26,806 bases of DNA from Actinobacteria bacterium 13_1_40CM_66_12 (GCA_001917895.1 MNEW01000051.1:1-26806); one strand, 5' to 3'. Shown: positions 1 through 10,867, counted from the first letter of the stretch. A program made the numbers and translations. Notes: a model not told the origin generated them from the sequence alone.

Positions 1-703
1 CGCTGGAGCGTGACCGGCCCGGAATCGTGCAGCGCTTCCACGGCGCAGCCACCCGCGCCGCCGCGCTCCAGGAAACGCTGGCAGAGACCGCCGCCAGGAC
101 GCTCAAGGGCGGCTCGACCACGCGCGCCGTAGTCGCCGCGGCGCCCACTCCGGTCGCGGTTGAGCTCATGAAGCAGCTCTACGCACAGGCCGGAGGCGCA
201 CAGCCCGCGTTGTCGCGGTCGCACCTGACGGCGATGCTTCGGCTCGCCGAGCCTGGTCGTGGAGGTCGAGGGTTGGACCTACCTGGCGGACTGCGTTTAC
301 GTATCGTGGGGGAGACCATGCAGGTCGTGCCCCGCGAAACAGAACACAGGCCCGCTCCTCGACTTGACGTTTCGATGTGCAACGGCTGCGGTGACGTCAC
401 CGCAACGCACCTCAAGCCTGGGCTGCATCTGCGCCTCGGCTATCGCCGTCCCGGCTTGACGATGCGTCCTCTGGGCGGCCGCGGAACGCGCAAGCTCCAG
501 GACATCTTCGTCGACGCTCGCGTGCCTCGCGAGGACAGGGACGCGTGGCCGCTGGTTTTCGCAGGCGATGCGCTAGTTGTCGTCCCCGGGATCGCGGTTT
601 CAGAAGAGATGGCGGCTCGCGCGGGTGAAACGTCGCAGCACGTAACAGTCAGTGGTATCCCAGCTAAAGTAGAATCGCTTAACAGTCTTCCAGGAGTGCC
701 CAC

Positions 704-707
<4 letters not shown>
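1..707 (+). CDS. tilS: tRNA(Ile)-lysidine synthase, C-terminal part (cut by window start)
   Basis: TilS converts cytidine 34 of the CAU-anticodon isoleucine tRNA to lysidine in the cytoplasm. The reading frame is open from base 3, so the GTG at 27 is internal and the N-terminal PP-loop ATPase domain lies outside the window. What remains is the substrate-binding part and the C-terminal domain. The latter is recognisable by the run around bases 460-600: a basic segment ([15 protein letters not shown]), then the family pattern [15 protein letters not shown], and a final VVPGI. The TGA stop (705-707) overlaps the TTG start of ftsH. The tilS-ftsH neighbourhood is common in Gram-positive and related bacteria, usually with hpt between them; hpt is absent here. 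Identity is fairly sure although the catalytic domain cannot be inspected. Confidence 0.85.
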
Positions 708-2578
<1,871 letters not shown>

Positions 2579-2590
2579 GCCTCCAAACCT

Positions 2591-3433
2591 ACGGACCTCG
2601 TCCTAGCGGGCCGGGGCAACCTCGGCCGGAGCCTGGCGCGCGCGTGGCGTCGCGCAGGGCATCGCGTGCAGATGGTGCAGGCCCGAGGCGGCGTGCCATC
2701 GCTGGTACGCGGTCTCCGCCCTGGTTCGACCGTTTTTCTGACCGTTCCGGACGGCGCCATCGCGACGTTTGCGCGCGACATCGCCAGGGCTGATGCGTTG
2801 CCGCCAAGCGTGGCCTTCGTGCACTGCAGCGGCGCCCTTGGGCTGGGCGTGCTCGGCCCGTTGGGGTCGGCGCACGCCGTCGGCTCGTTCCATCCCCTGC
2901 AGTCATTTCCGAAGCCGCGGGCGCCAGAGGCGTTCCGAGGCAGCCTGGTGGGTATCGACGCCAGCACGGTGCCGCTCCGACGCCGGCTGGAGCGCCTCGC
3001 CCGAGACCTGGGCGCCAGGCCGCGGAGCGTCGCCGAGGCCGAGCGCGTCATCTATCACGCGGCGGCGGTGTTCGCCTCCAATTACCTGGTCGCTCTCGCG
3101 GGAGTGGCGGTCGAGCTGCTGGAGTCGATCGGCTGGAGCGAGGGCGATGCGGTTGCGGGCCTGGTTCCGCTGATGGAAGGGGCGCTGGAGGAGGTGGCGC
3201 GGCGTGGTCCCGTTGGAGCCCTCACGGGCCCGATACGGCGCGCCGACGTGGAGACCGTCACGCGCCACCTGGAGGGGCTGGCCGATGGGCCGGCAGCGGA
3301 CCTTTATCGTATGCTCGGCCGGATCGCGCTCGAGCTCGCGACCGAAGCGGGGCTGGAACCCGCCGCGGCCCGGCGCGTGAACAGGGCGCTGACCCGAAAT
3401 GTGGCAGCGACCCGAAGGAGACGTCAGAGATGA
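2591..3433 (+). CDS. Rossmann-like / DUF2520 dehydrogenase-type protein
   Basis: The N-terminus is an NAD(P)-binding Rossmann fold: [18 protein letters not shown] with the GxGxxG fingerprint (GRGNLG), read from base 2594. The C-terminal helical DUF2520 domain carries [29 protein letters not shown] and LTGPIRRAD. Total length is about 280 residues, usual for the family. The first standard start codon is GTG 2666, but that would delete the nucleotide-binding strand, so translation must begin upstream, where no ATG, GTG or TTG exists after the ftsH stop at 2578. ACG 2591 is the best-placed candidate: it gives an N-terminus reading DLVLAGRG immediately after the start and is one transition from ATG. 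No Shine-Dalgarno is seen. The stop overlaps the panB ATG. Reaction is not assigned; ketopantoate reduction is a contextual guess because panB and panC follow and no panE is present. Confidence 0.85.
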   Translation, partial: TDLVLAGRGNLGRSLARAWRRAGHRVQMVQARGGVPSLVRGLRPGSTVFLTVPDGAIATFARDIARADALPPSVAFVHCSGALGLGVLGPLGSAHAVGSFHPLQSFPKPRAPEAFRGSLVGIDASTVPLRRRLERLARDLGARPRSVAEAERVIYHAAAVFASNYLVALAGVAVELLESIGWSEGDAVAGLVPLMEGALEEVARRGPVGALTGPIRRADVETVTRHLEGLADGPAADLYRMLGRIALELATEAGLEPAAARRVNRALTRNVAATRRRRQR

Positions 3434-4232
3434 CGACCGTTCTGGATGTCCAGCGGTTCAAGGAAGAAGGCCAGCGTTTTGCCGTGCTCACGGCCTACGA
3501 CTACCTGAGCGCGAAGATCCTCGACGAAGCCGGCATACCCATCCTTCTCGTCGGCGACAGCCTGGGCATGGTCATGCTCGGCTACCCGACCACGCTGCCG
3601 GTGACCATGGACGAGATGATCCATCACGCCAAGGCGGTTGCACGTGGCGCGCACCAGGCGCTGCTGGTCGGGGATATGCCGTTCATGTCGTATCACGCAT
3701 CGGTGGAGCAGGCGATCACCAGCGCTGGGCGATTCATCCAGCAAGGCGGCATGCACGCGGTGAAGCTCGAGGGCAGCGGCCGTATCGTCGAGATCACGCA
3801 GCGGTCCACCAGATGGGCGGCTTCAAGGTCCAGGGCAAGAGCGACAAGCAGGCGGCGCGCATCCTTTCCGACGCCAAGGAGCTCGAGCAGGCGGGAGCGT
3901 TCAGCATCGTTCTGGAGGGTGTGCCTGCGGATCTCCCGACCCGGGTGACGAAGGCGCTGCGAATCCCGACCATCGGCATCGGGGCGGGCCCCGGGACCGA
4001 CGGGCAGGTGCTCGTTTTCCATGACCTGCTCGGATTGACCACCGGCAAGGCCCCGAAGTTCGTCAAGCGGTACGCAAACCTGGCCGAGGAGATCACGCGC
4101 GCGGCCCAGACCTACGCGCAGGAGGTCGGCGATGGGACTTTCCCGGGCCCGGAGCACTCGTACTCGGCCAACGGATCCAGTGCGCCGGCCAAGACCAAGC
4201 TCGATGAGGTCAAGTACGGCTCGAGCGTCTAG
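3430..4232 (+). pseudogene. panB: 3-methyl-2-oxobutanoate hydroxymethyltransferase, broken by internal deletion/frameshift
   Basis: PanB makes ketopantoate from 2-oxoisovalerate and methylene-THF, the first step of pantothenate synthesis. It starts at ATG 3430 (AAGGAG at 3415-3420, ATGA overlap with the upstream stop) and is normal through [29 protein letters not shown] and VKLEG to RIVEIT (base 3798). There the sequence jumps to [12 protein letters not shown] in the +2 frame (bases 3804 on), continuing normally through LEGVPADL and IGIGAG to a TAG at 4230-4232. Against E. coli PanB about 20 residues are expected between these points, including the PxxGHxGLTPQ segment with a conserved His; only 5 bases are present. 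So roughly 55 bases are missing. The original frame ends at 3948. Either a real null allele or an assembly error; the flanking halves are fully conserved, which suggests recent damage. Confidence 0.88.
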
Positions 4233-5085
4233 TCCTCAACCGCCGATCGCGATCGCGACTCCGGCCTTCATGCGGGACATGGCCCGCGGCTGGCGCGTGT
4301 ACGGCTCCTCGATCGGGCTCGTTCCGACCATGGGAGCCCTCCATGCCGGGCATATGAGCCTGGTCGATGCGGCGCGGCGTGAAAACGACCGGGTGGTCGT
4401 CAGCGTGTTCGTGAACCCGATCCAGTTCGGACCGGGCGAGGACCTCGCGCGCTACCCGCGGAGTCCGGAACGCGACCTGTCGTTGCTCCGGGCCGCTGGC
4501 GTCGACGCGATGTACAAGCCGTCGGTGGCGGACATGTACCCGCCCTCGGCGAGCACGCGAGTGATCGTGCATGACGTTGCAGACGCGCTTGAAGGGGCGG
4601 CCCGGCCTGGGCACTTCGAAGGCGTAGCCACCGTCGTCACCAAGTTGTTCGCTGCCACCTGCGCCGATCGCGCGTACTTCGGCCAGAAGGACGCGCAGCA
4701 GGTTGCAGTCATCCGACGCCTGGCCTCAGATCTCGACCTCGCGGTTGAGATACGGGTTTGCCCGACAGTCCGCGAGGATGACGGACTGGCGCTGAGCTCG
4801 CGAAACGCGTATCTCAGCCAGCCCGAGCGCCAGGCCGCGGTTTGCCTCAGCCGCGCTCTCGGCAGGGCCTTTGAGGCGTATGGACGCGGGGAGCGGAATC
4901 CTGACCGGCTGCGGGCCATCTTGCGCGAGGTCATCGAGGCCGAGCCCCTCGCGGAGCTGGACTATGCGGAATTGGTCGACCCGCTCACTTTCTCGACGCC
5001 TGGGAGCCTGGCGGTGCTGGCCGTTCGCGTCGGCAAAACCCGGCTGATCGACAACCACGACCTGAGGCTGCCGTATCCTGGATAA
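4204..5085 (+). CDS. panC: Pantothenate synthetase (pantoate--beta-alanine ligase)
   Basis: PanC joins pantoate and beta-alanine with ATP hydrolysis to AMP, the last step of pantothenate synthesis, as a cytosolic dimer. Diagnostic motifs are all present: [10 protein letters not shown] (HIGH-like ATP site), [32 protein letters not shown] and [12 protein letters not shown] 4204 gives 293 residues, slightly longer than the usual 280, and overlaps the panB 3' end by 29 bases. ATG 4270 is possible but would trim the first beta-strand (IAIATPAF). The frame remains open further upstream to 4132, inside panB. No clear Shine-Dalgarno precedes 4204, so coupling to panB translation is likely; the frameshift in panB does not remove this coupling because the downstream part of panB stays open. 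Confidence 0.93.
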   Translation: MRSSTARASSPQPPIAIATPAFMRDMARGWRVYGSSIGLVPTMGALHAGHMSLVDAARRENDRVVVSVFVNPIQFGPGEDLARYPRSPERDLSLLRAAGVDAMYKPSVADMYPPSASTRVIVHDVADALEGAARPGHFEGVATVVTKLFAATCADRAYFGQKDAQQVAVIRRLASDLDLAVEIRVCPTVREDDGLALSSRNAYLSQPERQAAVCLSRALGRAFEAYGRGERNPDRLRAILREVIEAEPLAELDYAELVDPLTFSTPGSLAVLAVRVGKTRLIDNHDLRLPYPG

Positions 5086-5087
5086 AC

Positions 5088-5115
5088 CGGAGTTCTGACG
5101 TACAATGTCACTCCG
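5088..5115. promoter_or_regulatory. Imperfect inverted repeat with -10-like box upstream of rpsA
   Basis: Between panC and rpsA (5086-5178) there is CGGAG (5088-5092) pairing with CTCCG (5111-5115) and, after a three-base bulge, TGAC (5096-5099) pairing with GTCA (5107-5110). The loop contains TACAAT (5101-5106), a good -10 match. A partial -35 (TGGATA, 5079-5084) sits 16 bases before it. It may be a promoter with an overlapping operator or a weak terminator for panC; no T-run follows. Confidence 0.3.
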
Positions 5116-5178
5116 TTTGGCGTAGGCCGTTAATGACGACCAAGAACCACACCAATAATCCTTAGGGGGTACACGTAT

Positions 5179-6372
5179 TTGTCCACAGAGTCCGGTGTCG
5201 TCCTGAAAGAACAAGAGGAGGCGACCGAAAGGGACTCGTCAGCGGCGATGACCATGGAGGACTACCTCCATTACGACCAGGAGGCCTTCAAGACCCCCAA
5301 CCACGGGGACATCGTCGATGGAATCGTGGTGCGCGTCGACCCCGACGAGGTGCTTGTCGACATCGGCGCCAAGGCGGAAGGGGTCATATCCAGCAAGGAG
5401 CTTGGCTTGCGCGGAGAGGTCGAATCGATCGGCCTCGAGCCGGGCGACCTCATCAAGGTCTACGTCCTGCAGCCCGAAAACGAAGAGGGCAACGTCGTCC
5501 TCAGCCTGCGGCGCGCGCGTGCTGAGACCACGTGGCTGGTGGCGGCCGAGAAGCAGACCGATGGCTCGGTCATCGAAGCTGACGTCCGCGAGCAGAACAA
5601 GGGCGGCCTTATCGTCAATGTGCTCGGGCTCCGGGGCTTCCTGCCTTCGAGCCAGGTCGCTCGGGCTTATGCGGGCAACCTCGAGTCGCTGGTGGGCCAG
5701 CGCATCCCCGTCAAGATCCTCGAGGTCAACCGCAAGCGCAACCGGCTGATCGTCAGTCAGAAGGCGGCGGAGGACGAGGATCGCGCACGCAAGCGTGAGG
5801 AGCTGTTCAGCCGCCTGCAGATGGGCGCGACCGTCAAGGGGACGGTTTCGGGCATCACGTCTTACGGCGCCTTCGTCGACATCGGCGGCGCGGACGGCCT
5901 GATCCACATCTCGGAGCTGTCGTGGGATCGAGTCTCGAAGGTCACGGACGTTGTGCAGCTCGGAGAAGAGGTGACCGTCAAGGTCATCAAGCTCGACCCC
6001 GAGCAGACCCGGATATCGCTCTCCTTGCGTCAGCTGCAGCAGGATCCGTGGGAGAAGCTGGTGCAGTCGATGCCGATCGGCTCGATCGTCGAGGGCCAGG
6101 TCACCAAGACCAAGAAGTACGGGGCCTTCCTCCAGATCATGGTTGGGATCGAGGGCTTGCTTCACATCTCGGAGCTGTCGTGGGACCACGTGGAGCGGAC
6201 CGAGGACGTGCTCAAGGTCGGGGAGACCCTGCAGGTGAAGGTGATCGGGATCGACACCGCACGCCGGCGGATCTCGCTCAGCCTCAAGCAGCTGTCGGCG
6301 CCGCCCGCGAGCCTGGCCGCGAGCCGTGGCGACCGCCGGGACGAGTACGACGACATGAGGGACGAGTCCTAG
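5179..6372 (+). CDS. rpsA: 30S ribosomal protein S1
   Basis: A 397-residue S1 protein with four OB-fold S1 RNA-binding repeats, the shorter architecture typical of Gram-positive and related phyla (proteobacterial S1 has six). The repeats lie at about residues 43-112, 127-195, 215-285 and 301-372. Repeats 3 and 4 have canonical signatures (SYGAFVDIGGADGLIHISELSW and KYGAFLQI then GLLHISELSW). The protein helps recruit mRNA to the 30S subunit. TTG 5179 is chosen because AGGGGGT (5164-5170) lies 8 bases upstream; ATG 5248 would shorten an acidic N-terminal tail without affecting the domains. A 93-base gap from panC, a -10-like box, and a terminator at 6477-6503 suggest an independent transcription unit. 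Confidence 0.96.
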   Translation: MSTESGVVLKEQEEATERDSSAAMTMEDYLHYDQEAFKTPNHGDIVDGIVVRVDPDEVLVDIGAKAEGVISSKELGLRGEVESIGLEPGDLIKVYVLQPENEEGNVVLSLRRARAETTWLVAAEKQTDGSVIEADVREQNKGGLIVNVLGLRGFLPSSQVARAYAGNLESLVGQRIPVKILEVNRKRNRLIVSQKAAEDEDRARKREELFSRLQMGATVKGTVSGITSYGAFVDIGGADGLIHISELSWDRVSKVTDVVQLGEEVTVKVIKLDPEQTRISLSLRQLQQDPWEKLVQSMPIGSIVEGQVTKTKKYGAFLQIMVGIEGLLHISELSWDHVERTEDVLKVGETLQVKVIGIDTARRRISLSLKQLSAPPASLAASRGDRRDEYDDMRDES

Positions 6373-6396
6373 CCGGACTCGGTCTGCCGGCTGGGG
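6373..6396 (+). other. Hairpin directly at the rpsA stop codon
   Basis: AGCCGG (6371-6376, including the last bases of the stop codon) pairs with CCGGCT (6387-6392) around a ten-base loop. The stem can extend with TCCT (6367-6370) against GGGG (6393-6396) using G-U pairs. No T-run follows, so it is more likely an mRNA 3'-end stabiliser than a terminator by itself. Confidence 0.35.
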
Positions 6397-6398
6397 TC

Positions 6399-6486
6399 CT
6401 TAACAGGCTGGGTTGTCGGCCCTCTTCTCGCGTGATTGACTGACTCGCGGTAGGTCTCGGTCGGCTCGGGGGAGGGGAGGGCCCCG
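6399..6486 (+). repeat. Bipartite 3'-intergenic repeat, copy A (after rpsA)
   Basis: Two blocks are shared with copy B behind clpC. Block 1 (6399-6415) is CTTAACAGGCTGGGTTG, matching 15 of 17 bases. Block 2 (6463-6486) is a 24-base G-rich stretch beginning GGCTCGGGGGAGG and ending GGGCCCCG, identical in both. The blocks start 64 bases apart here and 63 in copy B. The sequence between them differs but can fold: here CGCG (6429-6432) pairs with CGCG (6446-6449). Copy A begins 27 bases after the rpsA stop. Confidence 0.8.
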
Positions 6487-6503
6487 GTGGGCCTCTGATT
6501 TTT
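6477..6503 (+). terminator. rpsA: Rho-independent terminator of rpsA
   Basis: GAG-G-GCCC (6477-6484) pairs with GGGC-CTC (6489-6495) around a CGGT loop, seven base pairs with one bulged G, followed by TGATTTTT (T-run 6499-6503). It overlaps the end of repeat copy A and lies just before the stop codon of the convergent minus-strand gene. Confidence 0.7.
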
Positions 6504-6506
6504 CGG

Positions 6507-8090
6507 CTAGGCGCCGATTTCGGTCAGGCGCTGGCGGGCGGGCGCGAAGAATGGATCGATGAGCAGTGCTTGTTTATACGCGTGGCGAGCTGCGGCCACG
6601 TCTCCGAGCTTCCGTTCCGCGTCGCCCAGGTCGAGATAGAGTTGAGGCTCCGTTTCGCCGAAGTCGGCCGCTCGCTGCAGCTCCGCCACCCCGGCTCGCG
6701 CGTCGCCCGACGCGCCCAGGCTCAGACCCCAGTCCCATCGGTATCGAGCCTGGAGTGGATCGAGCATCACCGCCAGGTCTGGCCTTGCCTGCGAATACTT
6801 CGCGTCGGCCAACACAGGCAGCACACCTATCGCGATCGCGGCGAGCGCCAGCGCCACCGCGCCGACTGATCGCGCAGCGTTACGCATCGGTGCGCCGTCC
6901 GCCGACTGAGGTGCTGGTGAGGATCCCGTCTCCGCGACGCGAACGGCCGACCACGCAGTGCCCGCCAGCAGCCAGAAAGCTCCTGTCGCGGGCGCCCAAT
7001 CGAAATTGAAGATCACCCAGACGGTGTAGCCGATGCATGCTGAGCCGATTGCCGCCACAGAGTCGCTGAAGCGATATCGCCAAACGCCGGCGAAGAGGAT
7101 GAAAAGAATCCAGCCCAGCGCCACGACGCCGATGACACCCTGAGTGGCCGCGACCTCGAGGATGCCGGAATGCGTCCGGTCATAGGTGATCCCAGGCGCC
7201 CAATCCGCACTCAAGAATCGACCGAATCCAAGTCCTGTCGCGTCCTCGCCCCAACCCGTGAGAGGTCGGGCCACGATCATCCGTAGCGCGTCGGGCCAAA
7301 GCTGAAGCCGGCTTCGGGCGGGATCGTTGTTGAGAAGGTTGAGCGGGCCGGCCACGATCAACCACAGCCCGACCGCCAGCAGTGCGGCTGACGCCACCGC
7401 CGAAATGCCTATCCAGAGCCGTCGTCGAAACGCAAAGGCAAGCAGCGCAAGGCAGCCCGCAAGAGCTCCGAGCCCACCGCTGCGAGACGTCGAAACGACG
7501 AGCCCGCCCGCCATCACGGCGGCGCCGAGCCACCAGGCCACGAAGAAGCGATCGCGCCGAAACCCGCGAGCGACCGCGAGCGGAAACGCCATCGATATCA
7601 GCGCGCCGAGGAGGTTGGCGTTGCCGACGTTCCCGTCGGGCCGAAAGGTGACGCCACCCGCCGTTTGAAGCAGGGCCTCAAGGCTCGCGACCGAGGTGCC
7701 GAAGACGAAGGCCGCCACCGTCGCCTCACGTGAACGTTCGTCGCGTAGCAGCCAAACCGGTACCGCGAGCAGGCCCAGGTAGCTCAACCGAATCGGCAAA
7801 GACTCGTACCGTGTGTAGGCACCGGCCAGGCTGAGCGGCCAGGACACGGAAAAAGCAAAGGCAAGGAAGGCGGCAGCCGCGGCCGCGAGCAGGGGCAGTC
7901 GAAGGCGCCCCAGCCCGGGCCCTCCTGGCAGCAGGAGTACCAGCCCTGTGCCGATGCAGGCGCCGACGATCACGATCGACGCTCGAGGCAAGATGAAGGA
8001 GTCGATCAGATTGGGTATAAAGACCGTCGGCAGGGCCAATGCGACGGCGGCCGGCAGATAGGTGCCGAGGCGCTCAAGAATCGGTCTCAT
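6507..8090 (-). CDS. O-antigen ligase (WaaL/Wzy)-family membrane protein with C-terminal TPR
   Basis: A 527-residue polytopic membrane protein with about ten to twelve hydrophobic segments. The middle carries the O-antigen ligase/polymerase signature: a NVGNANLLGALI stretch, STSRSG, and the extracytoplasmic loop with GWGED followed by THSGILEVAATQGVIG, resembling the family's H-N-x-x-L-x-x-x-x-x-x-G-x-x-G motif. The last 60 residues (LYLDLGDAERKLGDVAAARHAYKQALLIDPFFAPA) form a TPR-like unit. Members join or polymerise lipid-linked glycans at the outer face of the membrane; the substrate cannot be read from sequence. ATG at 8090 (complement) has GGAGG a few bases upstream. It stands alone, divergent from clpC and convergent with rpsA, so no glycan cluster helps define its role. 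Confidence 0.85.
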   Translation of the reverse strand: MRPILERLGTYLPAAVALALPTVFIPNLIDSFILPRASIVIVGACIGTGLVLLLPGGPGLGRLRLPLLAAAAAAFLAFAFSVSWPLSLAGAYTRYESLPIRLSYLGLLAVPVWLLRDERSREATVAAFVFGTSVASLEALLQTAGGVTFRPDGNVGNANLLGALISMAFPLAVARGFRRDRFFVAWWLGAAVMAGGLVVSTSRSGGLGALAGCLALLAFAFRRRLWIGISAVASAALLAVGLWLIVAGPLNLLNNDPARSRLQLWPDALRMIVARPLTGWGEDATGLGFGRFLSADWAPGITYDRTHSGILEVAATQGVIGVVALGWILFILFAGVWRYRFSDSVAAIGSACIGYTVWVIFNFDWAPATGAFWLLAGTAWSAVRVAETGSSPAPQSADGAPMRNAARSVGAVALALAAIAIGVLPVLADAKYSQARPDLAVMLDPLQARYRWDWGLSLGASGDARAGVAELQRAADFGETEPQLYLDLGDAERKLGDVAAARHAYKQALLIDPFFAPARQRLTEIGA

Positions 8091-8132
8091 AGCGCCTCCG
8101 CCTTAAAGAAATCCGATGGCTGAGTTGGACGC

Positions 8133-8163
8133 TATATTAGAAGCGAAGGTGCCTCGAGGCACC
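8133..8163 (+). promoter_or_regulatory. clpC: clpC upstream region: -10-like box and 16-bp perfect palindrome
   Basis: In the divergent gap 8091-8228, TATATT (8133-8138) resembles a -10 box; no convincing -35 lies upstream. Starting 10 bases after it is the perfect palindrome GGTGCCTCGAGGCACC (8148-8163), placed where a repressor bound near the start site would block transcription. It does not match CtsR (GGTCAAA repeats), CIRCE, or HspR/HAIR consensus sites. Confidence 0.5.
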
Positions 8164-8228
8164 CGACCAAGAATCGAGGAGGTGCTGGCCCCACCTAGGT
8201 AACCCGGAGTCCAGGAGGAAGAAGGATC

Positions 8229-10730
8229 TTGTATCCGTTTGAACGATTTACTGAGCGAGCCAAGAAAGTTCTGACCCTCGCTCAAGAAGAAGCAGAACGA
8301 TCGCACCACAGCTATATCGGAACCGAGCACTTGCTCCTGGGCCTGCTCCGCGAAGGTGAAGGCCTGGCCGCCAAGGTCCTCAACAACCTTGGTGTCGAGA
8401 TCGGCAAGGTCCGCCAGACGATCGAGTCCGTGCTCGGTCGCAACGAGCGGATCATCATCCAGCAGATCATCCCGACGTCACGCGTCAAGAAGGTCATCGA
8501 GATCTCTTTCGAGGAAGCGCGACGGATGGGTCACAACTACGTGGGCACAGAGCACCTTTTGCTTGGCCTTCTGATCGAAGGTGAGGGTATCGCCGCCCAC
8601 GTGCTGGAAGATCTCGGCGCGACCCTGGAGAAGGTGCGCTCGGAGATCGAGCGTTTGCTTCACGACTCCAGCGCCGAGACCGAAGCAGAGCCGGCTCCGA
8701 AGAAGCCCTCCAAGACGCCGCTCCTCGACCAGTTCGGCCGCGACCTGACCGAGCTCGCGCGGCGGAATCAACTCGACCCCGTGATCGGGCGCGAGACCGA
8801 GATCGAACGCGTCATCCAGATCCTCAGCCGGCGGACGAAGAACAACCCGGCCCTCATCGGCGAGCCTGGAGTTGGCAAGACCGCCATCGCCGAGGGCCTC
8901 GCCCAGCAGATCAACCTCGGCAACGTGCCCGAGTCGCTGCAGCACAAGCGCGTGCTCACGCTCGACATGGGCGCCCTGGTCGCCGGCACAAAATATCGAG
9001 GCGAATTCGAAGAGCGACTGAAGAAGATCCTCGACGAAATCCGGTCGAGCCGTGAGGTTGTGCTGTTCATCGACGAGCTGCACACTCTGGTCGGCGCAGG
9101 CGCAGCGGAAGGCGCGATCGACGCGGCCAACATCTTGAAGCCAGCGCTTGCTCGCGGTGAGATCCAGTGCATCGGCGCGACCACGCTCAACGAGTACCGC
9201 AAGTACATCGAGAAGGACGCCGCTCTCGAGCGCCGCTTCCAGCCCGTGTTCGTCGACCAGCCGACGCTGGCCGAGACGATCGACATCCTCAACGGTGTGA
9301 AGTCGCTGTACGAGAAGCACCACCGCGTGACGATCACCGACTCCGCGGTCCACTCAGCCGCGGTTTTGAGCGACCGCTACGTGAGCGATCGCGCACTGCC
9401 CGACAAGGCCATCGACTTGATCGACGAGGCATCAGCCCGCGTGCGCATGAAGCTGACGACCACGCCCGACGAGCTGAAGGAGCTCCAGAAGGAGATCAAG
9501 AAGCAGCGCTCGGATCAGGACGAGTCTGTCAACAAGCAGGACTTCGAAGCCGCGGCAAGCGTTCGCGACAAGGTCAAGAAGCTGCAGGACAAGCTCGCCC
9601 TCAAAGAGGCGGCGTGGCGCGACAAGCTCGGGGAAACCGTCCCCGAGGTCAGCGAGGAGGACATCGCGCAGATCGTGGCCGCGTGGACGGGTGTTCCCGT
9701 CTCGCGACTGGTCGAGGAAGAGACGTCGCGGTTGCTGCGCATGGAAGACGAGCTGCACAAGCGAATGGTCGGCCAGGACGAGGCCATCAAGACCGTCTCG
9801 CAGGCAGTCCGCCGCGCGCGCGCGGGCCTCAAGGATCCGCGCCGCCCGATCGGATCGTTCATCTTCCTCGGCCCGACTGGAATCGGAAAGACTGAGCTCG
9901 CACGCGCGCTTGCCGAGTACCTGTTCGACTCCGAGGACTCCTTGATCAAGCTCGACATGTCGGAGTTCATGGAACGTCATACGACGGCGCGGCTCGTCGG
10001 TTCACCGCCGGGCTATGTCGGCTACGACGAGGGCGGCCAGCTCACGGAAGCCGTGCGACGGCGGCCTTACTCGGTGATCCTGTTCGACGAGATCGAGAAG
10101 GCGCATCCCGAGGTGTTCAACATGCTGTTGCAGATCCTCGAGGATGGCCGGCTCAGCGACGCGAAGGGCAAGGTCGTGAACTTCGCGAACACCGTGATCA
10201 TCATGACTTCAAACCTGGGCATCCGCGATGTCAACCAGGCGGGTACCTCGCTAGGTTTCCAGCCGGCGGTTGTGGACGAGTCGGATGAGGTCGAGCGGCG
10301 CCACAAGAACACCAAGGAAAAGATCGACGAAGAGCTCAAGCGGATGTTCCGTCCGGAGTTCCTCAACCGGGTCGATGCTGTCGTTGTCTTCAAGAGCCTG
10401 ACGACTCAGCAGATCCGGCAGATCGTCGACTTGCAGCTTGCGAAGCTCGGCAAGCATCTCGTCGAGATGCAGATCACGATCGAGGTGACCGACGCGGCGA
10501 AGGACCTGCTCTCGAAGGAGGGCTACGACCGGATCTACGGTGCGCGCCCTCTGCGGCGCGTGATCACAAACCGGATCGAGGACCAGCTGTCGGAGCACCT
10601 GCTGCGCGGCAAGATCGCTCGCGGCGACACGGTGCAGATCGATGTCGAGGGCGAGGACGGACTCAAGTTCACGCCGACCAAGCACCGTCACAAGGAACCC
10701 GCCGGCACCGGAGCCGCCGCCAAGCCCTAG
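8229..10730 (+). CDS. clpC: ATP-dependent Clp protease ATP-binding subunit ClpC
   Basis: ClpC is a two-ring AAA+ unfoldase that feeds substrates to ClpP. The 833 residues contain two N-domain repeats (about 3-70 and 78-145, each with [12 protein letters not shown] or [12 protein letters not shown]), AAA-1 with Walker A GEPGVGKT (about 211-218), and a middle domain with a UvrB/UvrC-like stretch ([20 protein letters not shown], about 435-455). AAA-2 has GPTGIGKT near residue 548, followed by the C-terminal D2-small domain. The middle domain and the two N-repeats separate ClpC from ClpA, ClpE and ClpB. TTG 8229 is preceded by AGGAGG (8213-8218) and gives the canonical N-terminus [14 protein letters not shown]. 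CtsR, McsA and McsB, its usual Firmicute neighbours, are absent. It appears monocistronic, ending just before repeat copy B. Confidence 0.97.
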   Translation: MYPFERFTERAKKVLTLAQEEAERSHHSYIGTEHLLLGLLREGEGLAAKVLNNLGVEIGKVRQTIESVLGRNERIIIQQIIPTSRVKKVIEISFEEARRMGHNYVGTEHLLLGLLIEGEGIAAHVLEDLGATLEKVRSEIERLLHDSSAETEAEPAPKKPSKTPLLDQFGRDLTELARRNQLDPVIGRETEIERVIQILSRRTKNNPALIGEPGVGKTAIAEGLAQQINLGNVPESLQHKRVLTLDMGALVAGTKYRGEFEERLKKILDEIRSSREVVLFIDELHTLVGAGAAEGAIDAANILKPALARGEIQCIGATTLNEYRKYIEKDAALERRFQPVFVDQPTLAETIDILNGVKSLYEKHHRVTITDSAVHSAAVLSDRYVSDRALPDKAIDLIDEASARVRMKLTTTPDELKELQKEIKKQRSDQDESVNKQDFEAAASVRDKVKKLQDKLALKEAAWRDKLGETVPEVSEEDIAQIVAAWTGVPVSRLVEEETSRLLRMEDELHKRMVGQDEAIKTVSQAVRRARAGLKDPRRPIGSFIFLGPTGIGKTELARALAEYLFDSEDSLIKLDMSEFMERHTTARLVGSPPGYVGYDEGGQLTEAVRRRPYSVILFDEIEKAHPEVFNMLLQILEDGRLSDAKGKVVNFANTVIIMTSNLGIRDVNQAGTSLGFQPAVVDESDEVERRHKNTKEKIDEELKRMFRPEFLNRVDAVVVFKSLTTQQIRQIVDLQLAKLGKHLVEMQITIEVTDAAKDLLSKEGYDRIYGARPLRRVITNRIEDQLSEHLLRGKIARGDTVQIDVEGEDGLKFTPTKHRHKEPAGTGAAAKP

Positions 10731-10753
10731 GACGCCCGCGCCGATCAAACGGT

Positions 10754-10840
10754 CTTAACAACCTGGGTTGGTGATGCCACATGCCTGGTTTAAGTTCGTT
10801 TCGTCAGGCGTTGTTGGGCTCGGGGGAGGGGAGGGCCCCG
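10754..10840 (+). repeat. Bipartite 3'-intergenic repeat, copy B (after clpC)
   Basis: Second copy of the element found after rpsA. Block 1 is CTTAACAACCTGGGTTG (10754-10770); block 2 (10817-10840) is the same 24-base G-rich sequence. The variable middle folds with ATGCCTG (10781-10787) against CAGGCGT (10805-10811). Block 2 runs into CCCC-GCAA-GGGG (10836-10847), a GNRA-capped hairpin, and then a short ATTTC. It begins 24 bases after the clpC stop and ends next to the stop codon of the convergent response regulator, the same arrangement as copy A. Confidence 0.8.
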
Positions 10841-10867
10841 CAAGGGGTGGGCGGGGGATTTCGGGGG

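Noticed and set aside
678..684. CTTAACA near the tilS/ftsH junction, as in the bipartite repeat
   Set aside because: Only the heptamer matches; the rest of block 1 and the G-rich block are absent.
3790..3815. Programmed frameshift in panB
   Set aside because: No slippery heptamer is present, and about 20 conserved residues are missing, so simple frameshifting could not restore the protein.
8091..8228. CtsR, CIRCE or HspR site before clpC
   Set aside because: None of the consensus sequences is present; only the unrelated 16-bp palindrome is found.
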